Both the position numbers and the translations under genes were made by a program. Under the pieces are notes generated by a model. It was not told the origin of the DNA. It did no database searches and saw nothing but the letters and a program-made list of their open reading frames with translations. Positions 1-10,407 of a DNA stretch of 64,000 nucleotides are shown here, in pieces. Within the stretch, counting starts at the first letter, position 1. Each line of letters starts with the position of its first letter. The stretch spans positions 107,154,609-107,218,608 of the forward strand of contig CM077151.1 in assembly GCA_039583875.1 (NCBI GenBank), given 5' to 3'. This DNA comes from Platanthera guangdongensis. Its lineage: Eukaryota; Streptophyta; Magnoliopsida; Asparagales; Orchidaceae.

Positions 1-178
1 TACACATACACGACAAATTTGTGGTCAGGTTGGCTAAACTTAAGGTCAACGTTGGACAAACTTAATGTGAATTACATATGGGCACACCACTGCTTCCGCT
101 AAGTCAGTTTGTCCCCAAACTGACTAACCAAACGGGGGTGGCACCATTGTTGAATGACTTCTTAGTTGAGGATCGTGG

Positions 179-193
179 CAAACTGATACCATT
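179..193 (-). promoter_or_regulatory. Primer binding site of G0
   Basis: On the minus strand the bases next to the LTR read AATGGTATCAGTTTG. The core TGGTATCAG matches the sequence complementary to the 3' end of plant initiator Met tRNA, as in the other elements here. This fixes the LTR edge and the orientation. Confidence 0.75.
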
Positions 194-840
194 TGTAAGA
201 CCCCTCCTCCCCGGATCCCAAAACACGGCACGAAGGGGGAGTCTTATGCCCGGAACAGCCGCCTTGCGGTAGCATTAGCACACGGGCTAACCTGTACCAC
301 AAGACGCCTATTCCACCGGCTACAACCATATCAATATAAATGCCAACCCAACCAAATAAATAAGCAAGAGAAGTCAAAATCCACACTAAGTATATAATGT
401 CCAAAAACATGAAATAATGAGAAGCTAAACATGCTTCTACAAAATATCAGAGTACAGATAATCATTGCCCAAACGGGCTACATCAGAGTAATCAAAATAC
501 TAACATCAGTAACCTACAGTATCGACGACACCGTCACATCAGGCCCTGTCATCCTGGCCTGGCTGTCCTGCTGCGTAGTCTGCGGCTGCTCTACCTGCGG
601 CGTGACCTCCTAAAAAGGAAGACGTAGCAACCGTTAGTCGAAACGACAAAGTGGTTTCACATCCACTCCCCCGGCGTCTCCTCGGCACCGGGCGGAGAAA
701 AGGAACAAGAGTATAGTATATAACAAGTATGCAAGTAAAGGAGTATAAGCAGGTGGAAAGGTACATGAATATAATGTATAATCTAGCAGTTCTACAAGCT
801 ATCATCATATAACAACACTTGTAAGGAAATCTACAGCAGG

Positions 841-953
841 AAAGTAACTTAACTTATAAGAATGCCCATACAAACTTATAAGTTAAGGATCAGGTTACAT
901 AAAGTAACTCATCGTATAGGAGTGCCCATACAAACTTATACGATGAGGATCTT
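841..953. repeat. Two tandem 60-bp units, each a 13-bp hairpin with covarying arms
   Basis: Unit 1 (841-900) has arms CTTAACTTATAAG and CTTATAAGTTAAG; unit 2 (901-960) has CTCATCGTATAGG and CTTATACGATGAG. The loop (TGCCCATACAAA) and the leading AAAGTAACT are conserved. Three arm positions differ between the units and in each the partner changed too (T-A to C-G, A-T to T-A, T-A to G-C). A fourth change gives a G-T pair on the plus strand. The pair lies in the transcribed R/U5 of the G0 LTR. Confidence 0.85.
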
Positions 954-2885
954 GTTGTGCAATGTTATGAAATGCTATGAATGCTATGCAATGACTCACC
1001 CATGCACACCCATGCAATTGCTATGTCGACACAGACTATAGTTCCCACTTTTCGAGCAGGCAGCTAACCTCTCAGGCATCAGCCGCCGTGGCCAGGCGGT
1101 GACAGTAGAACAGACACTTCTACTACTAGGCGGGTATCACACTACTTCATCTACGCCTCCGTACGCCTCAACGCTAAGAACACAACAGCGGAGCCCATGC
1201 GTACTATGGCCCAGCAGGGTCTTGGGTAGATGTGCACCAAGAACACAGCCCGAACTGGCCTTACGTGACCCGGAAGGGGCCTCGGAAGAAAGCACGAGGA
1301 CACAGCCCAACCGTTCACATGGCCGGAGGGGCCTCGGGACGTGAACACCGAGGACACAGGCCAAACCGACCAAGTCTAACTGCCAACTCCCATCGGTGTG
1401 ACGACTGGCGAGCCCGTAGACCTGCCACACTATCCTTAACCCAGGATTACGACACCGCGTGTCGACTCACACCACATGCAAATACCACATCAACATAACA
1501 TGGAAGGGGCCTCGGAAGTAAGCACGAGAACACAGCCCAACCATCCATCCATACCTTATCACAACACAACCAAAACAAGTGACGGTCAACACCGCACTTA
1601 CATCCCTTCGCAATACTACCCGTAGGGAGTCGACGCTCTAGGTATTGGACTACTAGACTCATTTCATTAACCAATCATACCCATGACCATAATCTATACA
1701 TCTATATGACTTTCCAAATGATGACAATGTAATATAAACATGGTGGGCATATAAAGATCTAACACACTTTCCATTTTATAATGTCATAATATAAACATGA
1801 AGTGCCCAATTATCAATCTTTCAATTTCTACCAATTCAATTCGTTTAAATAAGATTGTTTCACAATTTGATAATATGAAATCTGATTAATAAGCTACTTC
1901 AATCATGCAACAAATGAATACTCATAAGAGTTCAGCCAAGCCAAGTATCTTGCATTATTAATTCCACCGAATCAAAATCCATTTTCCATTAAGCCCAGAT
2001 TTTAGGTGCAGGTTGAATCTGGACAGCAAATTCGACCGGAGATTCCCGAAGCTACAGGAATCCGGTGAAGTCGTGTAACACCACGATGGAAATGTCTTTC
2101 CGTGGTCTACACCTCTCGTATTCAGAACTAAACCCAGATTTGACATTATCCTATTTGAAATCGGACTTGAAGTCCGCTGCGTACAGAACACAGTTTCTGC
2201 ATACGGGATTTATTGAACACCATATTCGTTTAGACCTTCCTGTGGCTACCGACTTCGCCAGAAGTCGTGCAACCATTCGTTGGAAAGGTATTTTCAAGGG
2301 CGTCAACTTTCGTGTTTAGCCGAAAGCCCAGATCTGGCCATATCACACTTAAAAATGGCTACGAAGTTCGCTGCGCGCAGAATACAGATTCTACACGCAT
2401 CTTAAGGCGGAATGAACGACATCGATTCATCTTCCTCCTCAAGGCGATCTTCCCAAATCATTCCAGAATTTCCTCCACCCTTATTCAACCTCAAGAGGCC
2501 AATATTCTTCACGAAACCATCCTCAATCATCACATAGAAGAAGAGAGTGGTTGAAGAGATCTAAAATCTAGAACACAAGTCCTAGCATGGCCAAACCTAG
2601 AAGACTTCTTCTCTCCATCAAGACTCTCTTGAGCCGATGTCTCTCCTATGAAAATAACTATAGATCTAGCACCAAGGGAGAGGGTAGGAAACTCACATTG
2701 GCTCCAGCGGTACCACCATTTCCGGCCATGGATCTCGTAGTTCTCCTTGGCGGCATCTTCTCTTTCACGGCGATGGCGGATCTCCTTCGGTAGAACTTGC
2801 TCTAGCAGTTTCCCTCTCACCAGGAGTTCTCACAGGAATTAGGGGATGAAATGAACATGAAAACGGCTAGGGTTTTCTGTCCCCC

Positions 2886-2896
2886 TTATATATAAA
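2886..2896 (-). promoter_or_regulatory. Putative TATA box of the G0 LTR
   Basis: The minus strand reads TTATATATAA followed by a GGGGG run. It lies directly downstream of the palindrome array 2901-3458, where an LTR promoter would be expected. Confidence 0.55.
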
Positions 2897-2900
2897 AAGT

Positions 2901-3407
2901 GACACGGGTAGGGACACGGCCGTGTCCTTACCCGTGTCCTGCCTGGCGAAGCGGCAACGGCAGTTTCCATGGCAGTTCAATATTTGACACGGCCGTGTTC
3001 CTGGCCGTGTCCTTGGCCGTGTCCTTCTCGGGTTGCATCTCGATGATCGATCAAAATCGTCGACTGGAGCACACGGGTAGGGACACGCCCGTGTCTCTAC
3101 CCATGTCATGTTCATCCGTCGAAGTCGACGCGCAATTCGTCGATCTCGACACCTCTCGTCGAGTGTAACTCGACACACACGGGTAGGGACACGCCCGTGT
3201 CACTACCCGTGTCACCTGATGTCCACACAGCTCGTCAGTTTCGACACGGCCTGTCGAGTATAACTCGACACACACGGGTAGGGACACGCCCGTGTCGCTA
3301 CCCGTGTCACATGATGTCGATACAGCTCGCCGATCTCGACATGCCTCGTCGAGCTCAACTCGACGCACATGGGTAGGGACACGCCCGTGTCGCTACCCGT
3401 GTCGCTA
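2901..3407. repeat. Array of five 36-38 nt near-perfect palindromes
   Basis: Units start at about 2901, 3070, 3177, 3272 and 3367. Each has an outer arm ACACGGGTAG, an inner arm GACACG, a two-base centre, then the complement (CGTGTC, then CTACCCGTGT). The unit at 2901-2938 pairs along its whole length, 19 bp with one G-T. Between units lie smaller inverted repeats GTCGAG..CTCGAC. The array sits just upstream of the putative TATA box of G0. Confidence 0.85.
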
Positions 3408-3458
3408 CCCGTGTCTCCACCCGTGTCACTACCCGTGTCACTACCCGTGTCACTACCC
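3387..3458. repeat. Tandem repeat, 12 bp x 6 (GTGTCNCTACCC)
   Basis: Six head-to-tail copies of GTGTC(G/A/T)C(T/A)ACCC-type units. They appear to be an expansion of the right arm of the last long palindrome, since the unit is the arm sequence CGTGTCNCTACC shifted by one base. Confidence 0.85.
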
Positions 3459-3589
3459 GTATCTCTCTGCACCGATTTCTCCACTTCTCCACAAGTGCAG
3501 TCCAATTCCCTGTACTTCTCAGGACTCGAGTCAACCCTCCTGACTCAAAAAACACACACTAGGGGCCTAGAGCGATTCGGGACGTTACA

Positions 3590-5100
3590 AAAACCACACT
3601 CCGGGGATTAAACTCCTCACTTTTATTACTTGACAACGATCGGTATACTTGTCGAGAGTGCATCACTCGTGAAACCCAACCTAACTCCCACAACACCGGG
3701 GTGTGTGAATGTGAGTGTAACCCTATAGTATTTCTAATTACTCTTCCATTCCTTTTATTCTTAAGGCTTACGTTAACCTTGGAGTGCCTAAGGCATTCCC
3801 TGTGAAGGGCTCTCGAGGGTACTAGGAACTACGATGGGTTGAAGCCCAAATCTCCCTTTCACAAGGTACTTATTATTATTGGTTATTACCCAATTCCTGA
3901 TGCCTTTTAACATTATTCTGGATCAAACCCTAGTGTATTTTGACTCTGTCTCTCCATAGGATAGACGATCTTTCATCGATCCCGTGCACCTCATAACACT
4001 ACTCAACCCATCACTCTCCTCATCATGACTCTTAATGAAGCTCTTTTTTTCATTTTCACTTTACCAAGATAAGTAAACTATTTACCCCATCTCCCTATGT
4101 CCATTCCACATGTTATTACAATTTCCACAGTTTTACTAAATGCAGACCAAGCTAAGCTATATGATGTACATGATAGGAGGTACTCCAAATTTTCATCCAA
4201 ATGCCCTAAGATAATTATTGTGGGTCTATCATAACACATGTAGCCTAAATACGAAGACTTGTAAATTTTCCTAATTAATTTGACATTTATTGAATTTTCC
4301 AAAAGTTAGGCCAGGGGTAATTTTGAACATGAAGTACTTGATTTTCTTACGTTATGGCCACCCAAAAATTATGATCACTATATGATGCCAAAATAACAAA
4401 GAATACTAAGGTTCACAAACTTTCATAAAAGTATCATCCTCTAATTAATTAATTCAAGATAAATACAAATAATTAGAGTTAATGAAGGGAGTACCATGAA
4501 TCATAATCCAAAAATTATATAAAAATTACCAGAGCCTTACAATGATCATAAAACACTACTAACGAATTTTCATGCAATTCCAAGGCTAGTGAGACATGTA
4601 TACAAATACTTCAAACAATTCCATTAAAGTGCACTTTGTGAAAAAACATTCTTATAAACTCATCCAAATGACATGTGATAATTTTCTAAACTTTATTATG
4701 CACTAAAAGGTTCCCTGGACAAGTAACACAATTTTACAGCAAGATATAATATTTATTATATATTTATCAAAATAAGGTGCACTACTTCACTATATACATG
4801 AAGTACTAAGAAGAAAAACCAAAATGATCAAAATAATTCACTAGTGCCTACAAATGGTATTTTATTAACTTTGCCAGCGTTTCATATCATCGTAAGACAA
4901 TTAAACCATAGTCACTTCAAAATCATCAACAAGGGCAAGTTGGAGATTATACCGACAAGTATGAGCTACTGATTTCTAAACATCCCATAATAATTTCCAT
5001 AAATCAATATCACTATAAAATTACTCCTATCAAAATCCCATGAAAATCCATGATCATATGACCCATTGTTTATTCCATAAGGTGTATACACATAATTATT
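3590..5100. other. AT-rich stretch without a recognisable gene
   Basis: No long reading frame and no domain recognised on either strand. It flanks the G0 insertion and precedes the S1 reading frame, so it is either internal S1 sequence or another element fragment. The first 25 bases (CACTCCGGGGATTAAACTC) faintly recall the leader after an Athila-type primer site; this is too weak to call. Confidence 0.5.
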
Positions 5101-5106
5101 TTTCTA

Positions 5107-6780
5107 GTGATTAAAGTGTGGTGCATGTGTCCAAATACTACCAAACCCCTTCCTAGGGCATTTGACCACCCTAATATCACATGGACTAAACACCAAGTGC
5201 ATATAAGGACATATCATCCCAAGTCCATACAATGGCATATCACTCCTACTGATGTTGAAGGAGACACAACCATGGAAAATGCTGAAGATGTTGAAATAAA
5301 GGTTGTGGACAGAATCTGTGCATATGTTTAGGGGGAGACCTGAAGAGAAGATGCTCTTATTGAGGGAGAGCATGGGTTACCCACTGCGTGTCTACAAGAC
5401 AATATTGACACCTTACTGGTCAATCTACAATAAAGGATAGATCAAATCCCCACTAACTCTCAATTGCTAACTGACAGTGTTCTTGTTTTGGGGGAGCATG
5501 TGCTAGAGGATGACAATAGACCAGAAGATGATCTACTTCAGGTGTTTGAGGCTGCTGATAATATTGAGAGGGAGACTCACCTTGAGGTCCCTGCTCAAGT
5601 TATCAAAAAAGTGATTGAAATCTCTGATCGAGATAATGATATGATAAATGCTGAGGAGCATGACAGAGAAGAGTCCATTAATTTTGATAATCATCTAAGG
5701 CAGTCTTCTGAATATGAATTAACTGACTCTGAAATAAGGTGAGACATCAGGGAGAATGTTGCAGAAGTCAACTACCTAGGTACTTCTCAGCTGAATGAGG
5801 AGATGCCCATCTCATTTTTAGCTCAACTCAGAGGTTTGTTTGATGAGCAAAGGAGGAAAATTGAGTTGTATGTGGATGACTCAATCAAGGAATTGAGAAA
5901 GGACCTCACCACTAAAATTTCTTCTATTTTATTTGAGGTCAAATTATTGAAGGAGAATACAATCAAATTCTTTACAAGGGCTACTCCAGTTGTCGATTAT
6001 ACAACCAACAAGCTTGATGACATAGAGAAGAAGTAAAATGATATCTTTGAGAATTAGTGCATCACCACTAAAAACATGAAAATGGTTCATGAAGTAACAA
6101 AGACCATCCTGAAAGTGGATAAGATTGTTCTAGAAAGGAGAATGTATGCTCACACTCAATTCTTGGATGATCACATATTGTAAGTAAAGAATCTTATCAC
6201 TGTAGGGGTAAATCATTTGTTTAATAAGACCACCTCCCTAAGCAAAGAGGTTTTTGAAGAAGTCATAAAGGGGTAGAGGTTAATGATAAAGGCCAGTGTA
6301 GACAATGCAATATGGACTTCAAATATATTCAGTGATGCATTGGGCCTTGACCCCATTGGATATGATGAGCCTGAAATTCTCAGAGATGGAGATGGGGCTG
6401 AATTTGTTGGTGATGTTCCTGCCTTCAACCACACCACTCAACAATTATCAAAGGTCAAACGCAAAGCTATTGTAGATGAAGAAGAGATAGCAAGGATAAT
6501 TAAAAAGAGACAAAGAGTAGAGCTTCAATCAAGACCAGACTATAAGTTGTGGAGTCCACAATCCAGAATAATCATATTGTTTGCCTGGGATCTGATCGAA
6601 GAAAACAAGACAGATAGAGGCAAACTAATTAGCTCTATAGAATGAGCCATGTTTGAAAGGCATGGAGAAATGAGAAGGAAATTCAGAAGATACGAGAGAG
6701 ATGGAATTGTACATATGGATGCCCCAGAGCCCTGCAGATACTATCCAATGCCTTACAACTACTTTGAGAGACAAAAATAA
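5107..6780 (+). pseudogene. Post-pol reading frame of S1 (SIRE env-like/accessory region), decayed
   Basis: A run of reading frames broken by stops (5107-5331, 5464-5742, 5803-6036, 6283-6645, then to 6780) encodes an acidic, probably coiled-coil protein with stretches such as LRGLFDEQRRKIELYVDDS. The C-terminal part ends in a Tyr/Pro-rich tail (YYPMPYNYFERQK). The equivalent part of S2, on the minus strand near 12400-12560, ends in a matching tail (YYPKPYSYQKMQQEKK). SIRE-type elements are known for an extra frame after pol, sometimes called env-like; its role is not established. No transmembrane segment is obvious. An 11-base G run follows at about 6816-6826. Confidence 0.55.
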
Positions 6781-7043
6781 GAAGAAAGAGGCCGAGGAAA
6801 AGATGTGAAAGAAATTTGGGGGGGGGGGCATAGTAATTATGGAACCTAATCCTTAACATTGTTATACTTTTTAGGTCCCTAAGGGCTATTAAATGAAGAT
6901 GTTTATTATAGACCTTGTTAGAATTTTTGTTTGTTTTCCTAGTTCAAATATCAAATATATTTTGCATAAGTTTGTGCTTAAATGTATCTGATTCTAATCA
7001 TTTGTTTTGTAGTGGTGTATATCATTGATTGAGTTTCTGACTT

Positions 7044-7061
7044 CTTCAAATAGGTGGATAT
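7044..7061 (+). promoter_or_regulatory. Polypurine-tract region of S1 (degenerate)
   Basis: TTCAAATAGGTGGATAT lies directly before the LTR start. The intact equivalent in S2 is CAAATAGGGGGAGAT, so the purine run has taken two T substitutions. Confidence 0.6.
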
Positions 7062-7260
7062 TGTTGAGTACATTGACCATAATGTCCCACATTTTAAGAA
7101 GGCCGACAAAATAATATACACAAACCTGTATTTGATATATGTCTAAGTTTACATGTGCAGTGTATTGGTAATTAAGTGATTAGACAATTTGAGGGTATCA
7201 GAAGTACGGCTGGAAAGAAGTCAGCATGATCAAATAAGTCATGAAATTGACCAAGTACAA

Positions 7261-7690
7261 TAGTGTTGAGTGACTACACATCACTCAGCGCCAACAACCA
7301 AAAAACATTGACAGGTTTTCACTTACTCAATGCCTTAGTGGAGAATCACTAAAATCTAAATAAGCAGAAATGCGTCGAGTGAAGGACTTATACTGGATGC
7401 CTTCTCAAAGAAAGGTTGTTAAGTACAAATGCGTTGAGTGAAGGACTTGCACTCAATGCCATCTCACAAATGCATCGAGTGAAGGACTTACACTCGATGC
7501 CTTATCAAGGAAATTCTGACTAAGTACAAATGCGTTGAGTGAAGGACTTACACTAAACGCCATCTAAAAATATTGTTAAAGGACAAATGCGCCGTGTGAA
7601 GAACCTTCACTCAACGCCTCAGCAATCGGCAGAAATTGGCCATGTACAAAAGCGTTGAGTAAAGACCATTCACTCAACTCTTCTGGAGTT
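7261..7690. repeat. Degenerate tandem hairpin repeats in S1 U3 (GCGTTGAGTG..CACTCAACGC)
   Basis: Seven units of about 40-70 bp, spacing irregular. Most have a 10-base left arm, a nine-base loop (AAGGACTTA or similar) and a complementary right arm, often followed by C and an A/T-rich spacer ending GTACAAAT. Clear units: 7431-7460 (GCGTTGAGTG/CACTCAATGC), 7472-7500 (GCATCGAGTG/CACTCGATGC), 7532-7560 and 7589-7617. Between the first two, a T-A pair became C-G by changes in both arms and a G-T pair became A-T. Confidence 0.8.
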
Positions 7691-7940
7691 GTCTGTCAAA
7701 GCTCTAATTTGTCGGGTCATATGAGATCTCTCAATGCCTGTAGAGATTTAGAAAATATTCTAAGTCAATTGGCACCGTGTCAAATCTGCTGATGTCATTC
7801 TTAATTCAAATTGATGCAAATCGCGTGCTAAAAGACATAATCTCCATATTGAATGGACAATGCTATCCTGGGATAAATCAACAATTAAAGATGACCATAC
7901 CACTTTCCAAAGAGGGATATAGCTGTTGCTGATGCCGATG

Positions 7941-7948
7941 TATAAAAG
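7941..7948 (+). promoter_or_regulatory. TATA box of the S1 LTR
   Basis: TATAAAAG, the only clear plus-strand TATA box in this LTR, about 880 bp from its start. Confidence 0.65.
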
Positions 7949-8278
7949 CAAAGTGGGTATCATTCTTAAAAGGACTTTTGTTAGAACTTTTGCAAAAACT
8001 TTCTGCCAATCATTCAAAATCCTAATCTCACAAAAGTCGGCTAGCAGAGTACATCTTATTTCTGGTTGTCTTCAAGCCTGCTGTACTGAACTATTATCTT
8101 TCTCAAGCTTGAAGAAGAATAGCTCTTCAAGGTTTCATCACAGTACAGGCTGAACCAAATCTGAAGTATCATCTTCCTATAGTAGTGCTGAAGAGGGGCT
8201 GTTTGTTGATTCAGCCAAAGAAGAGGACTCAAAAATTTTCCTTTGAGCCAAATTTCTCAAACACTTATTCTATATTTT

Positions 8279-8680
8279 GTAGGATCTCACTGAGATCTGA
8301 GTGTTAGCCTATTTTATAAAGGCTGAGTGTAGGACTGTGAGCAGTCTGAGTTGTAGGAGTGTGAAACACTCTGAGTTGTAGGGTCCTAGGAAGGATCTGA
8401 GGTAAGACTTGTGCTTGAGGTAGGATCTTTGTGGAGATCTGAGGTAGGAGGTCGGCTGAGTCTCTAAGCTGTAGGAGTTAGAAGACTCTGAGTTATAGTG
8501 CTGTTCAACCTTAGGTAGGAGACTGATGTTTGTCTCTGAGGTAGGACTGAGAGTAGTCTAAGTTGTCAGAGTGGAGAACACTCTAAGTTATAAGATCCAA
8601 TGAAGAGATCTGAGGTTTAGGATCTGTTTGATCTGAGTTCTAGAGGAGTAAGCTGAATCTAGCTTATTATAAGATAGCTG
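8279..8680. repeat. Array of about 15 short hairpins framed by GTAGG and CTGAG (S1 R/U5)
   Basis: Units of about 22-28 bp follow the pattern GTAGG, variable arm, 3-8 base loop, complementary arm, TCTGAG(TT/GG). Clear stems: GATCTC/GAGATC (8283-8297), GACTG/CAGTC (8333-8346), GAGTGT/ACACTC (8357-8371), GATCT/AGATC (8424-8439), GAGAC/GTCTC (8519-8536), GAGTG/CACTC (8569-8583) and TAAGCT/AGCTTA near 8650-8665. Several others pair with one G-T. A few units (near 8402, 8444 and 8495) pair poorly. The array lies about 330 nt downstream of the TATA box, in transcribed leader sequence. Confidence 0.8.
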
Positions 8681-8865
8681 AAGGGAGACAATGGATGTAC
8701 CCTAGGGAAGGGAACTACTATAAAATTCGGTGTGTTATATGTGTTCTTGAAAGCTAACCTACTAACATAAATACACAACAAGATCAACTTATAAAAAGAA
8801 TTAAAAGACTCAAAAGAAACCTATTAATTCCCCTATAGGTGTTTAACGCCCTTAAAAGACTTTCA

Positions 8866-10407
8866 GGTATGGTGCTTTGATCCCCTTCCCAGGAAACAAT
8901 ATGTTTCTGTAGATGTCACATTCTTTGAAGATATGCCTTATTTTTCTCGATCTCCTACTCTCTCACCACATGATGATTCTCCTTCTATACCTATTATTTT
9001 TGCACCTCCACCTGAGTCAACTCCATATCCCACGCCTTTTCTCCTCTTTCTATACAGTTCCTTTGTATCCATCTCTGCCTTCTGATTCTTCTATGCCTTT
9101 GGATTCGTTGCTGCCAGTTCTCGGGCCAGTAATCTCTCTGATGGATGGATCTACTACAAAAGACAAGTCAGATCTTTACCTGCATATTGCTCTATGGAAG
9201 GGTGTTAGAATGTGCACTAAACATTCAAATCATGATGTTGTTTCCTATGATCGTCTTTCCCCAGTCGGAAGGAAATTTGCTCTTACTCTCTCGGCTACAG
9301 GTATCCTGACTACCTATCTTGAGACTCTTGATATTTCTTATTGGAAAGTTGCTATGGATGAAGAAATGAATACCTTGACCGAAAGGGGTACTTGGACTCT
9401 TGTCCCCACTCCTCTACGAGCAAATGTGATTGGCTGTCGGTCGGTCATTGTCATCAAGTATCATCATGATGGAACTATTGATTGCTATGAGGCTAAGCTG
9501 ATTACCAAATGTTTTACTCAGATATATGGTGTGAACTTCTTTGACACATTCTCTCAAGTTGCTTGTATTAGAAAAATCAATGTACTTTTCTCCGTGGCTG
9601 TTAATAGAGTTATGGAGATGTCTTAGTTAGATATAAAGAATGCATTTCTTTATGATGATCTGCAAGAGGTGATATACATAGAACAACCTTCCGGGTATGT
9701 TGCTCAGGGGGAGTCTCAGGTGTGCAGGTTGCGGAAGACAATTTATGGCCTAGAGCAAAGTCCATGGGCCTGGATCGACAAGTTTAGCAAAGTTATCTCT
9801 CTTATTAGCTTTACTCAAAGTTCTGCAGATAACTCTCTTTTCATACGCAAGACTACTAAAGGGCTCATTATTCTTGCTGTCTATGTGGATGACATCCTTC
9901 TATAAGAATAGAATTAATCTAGCGAAGAGACACCTTCAACAATATTTTGTTACAAAGGATATGAGATCTCCTAAGTACTTTCTATGAAACGAAATCTCAC
10001 GAAAACACAAGTCTGTAGTGCTCTCACAATGAAAATACATGTGGGATCTTCTAAAAGAAACTGGTCTTCTTGGGTCAAGAATCGTTCATTCTATGATAAC
10101 CATTGATGATGATAAGAGTTGGACTGAGGATTCATCACTTCTTCTAGATAGTACTAAGTATAGATGACTAGTGAGGAAACTCATCTATCTGACTGTCACC
10201 AGACCAGATATTTTTTATGTAGTAGGCAATTTTAGTCAGTTTATGTAGCCCCCATAGAGTGTTATCTTCGCCCTTAGTGAGTGTTATCTTCGACCCTAGA
10301 TAGTGTTATCTAGGAAAGGGGTTACTGTTTCAAAAGTATAACCATCTGAAGATTGAAGCCTACTCTGTTGCTAGTTATGCTGAAAATAAAAAAAGATAGA
10401 AAGTTTG
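8866..10407 (+). pseudogene. C1: copia pol fragment (integrase tail and reverse transcriptase), interrupted
   Basis: Begins in the C-terminal integrase region (CFDPLPRKQYVSVDVTFFED in one frame), passes a Pro/Ser-rich linker, then enters reverse transcriptase: EEMNTLTERGTWTLVP near 9360, the NAFLYDDLQEVIYIEQPSGY stretch after a stop near 9625, and the catalytic YVDDILL near 9887-9907. After that the frame is lost through stops and indels, and RNase H begins near 10350. S1 cuts it on the left at 8866 and S2 on the right at 10408. The rest of RNase H resumes at 22833. The element is old and cannot make a working Pol. Confidence 0.85.

Larger units (their letters stand above)
1..3589 (-). mobile_element. 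G0: Ty3/gypsy element, 5' end only
   Basis: The right-hand end of a minus-strand LTR retrotransposon. Read on the minus strand it starts with TGTAACGTCCC at 3589, runs through a 3.4 kb LTR ending TCTTACA at 194, and is followed at once by an initiator-Met primer site. The internal region continues left out of the window, so no gag or pol is visible. The very long LTR, the TGTAAC start and the ACACGGG-type palindromes resemble the Tekay/Del-like LTRs at 43060 and 52371, but the sequence is otherwise different. Assignment to chromovirus gypsy is inference from these features. Confidence 0.75.
194..3589 (-). repeat. LTR of G0 (5' LTR, 3396 bp)
   Basis: Boundaries are the TG..CA ends next to the primer site on the left (194) and the flank change at 3589. 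A TATA-like element at 2886-2896 (minus) puts U3 at about 2897-3589 and the transcribed R/U5 at about 194-2885. U3 holds five long palindromes and a 12-bp tandem repeat; R/U5 holds the two covarying hairpins at 841-953. The short reading frames inside it look like chance frames and none resembles a protein family. Confidence 0.75.
5107..8865 (+). mobile_element. S1: SIRE/Maximus-like copia element, 3' end only
   Basis: The 3' portion of a plus-strand copia element: a decayed reading frame downstream of pol, a polypurine-like tract, and a complete 3' LTR. The tract and LTR start (GACTTCTTCAAATAGG, then GGATATTGTTG) match base for base in layout those of S2 on the minus strand (GACTTCTACAAATAGG, then GGAGATTGTTG), so the two belong to the same broad lineage. 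The LTR end is followed by C1 pol sequence, so S1 was inserted into C1; the other end lies outside the window. The left limit 5107 is where the frame becomes readable, not a proven boundary. Confidence 0.7.
7062..8865 (+). repeat. 3' LTR of S1 (1804 bp)
   Basis: Starts TGTTGAGTAC and ends GACTTTCA, matching the TGTTGG..ACTTTCA ends of S2. A TATA box at 7941-7948 divides it: U3 holds the GCGTTGAGTG hairpin array (7261-7690), and the transcribed R/U5 holds the GTAGG..CTGAG hairpin array (8279-8680). The five bases after it (GGTAT, 8866-8870) would be the target repeat; the partner copy is outside the window. Confidence 0.75.

Noticed and set aside
841..960. A MITE or other DNA transposon with terminal inverted repeats
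   Set aside because: The inverted arms lie inside tandem 60-bp units with no target-site duplication, and the whole sits within the G0 LTR.
5107..6780. A host gene with coiled-coil domains
   Set aside because: Several stops, a position just before an LTR, and a C-terminal tail matching the S2 accessory frame make it element sequence.
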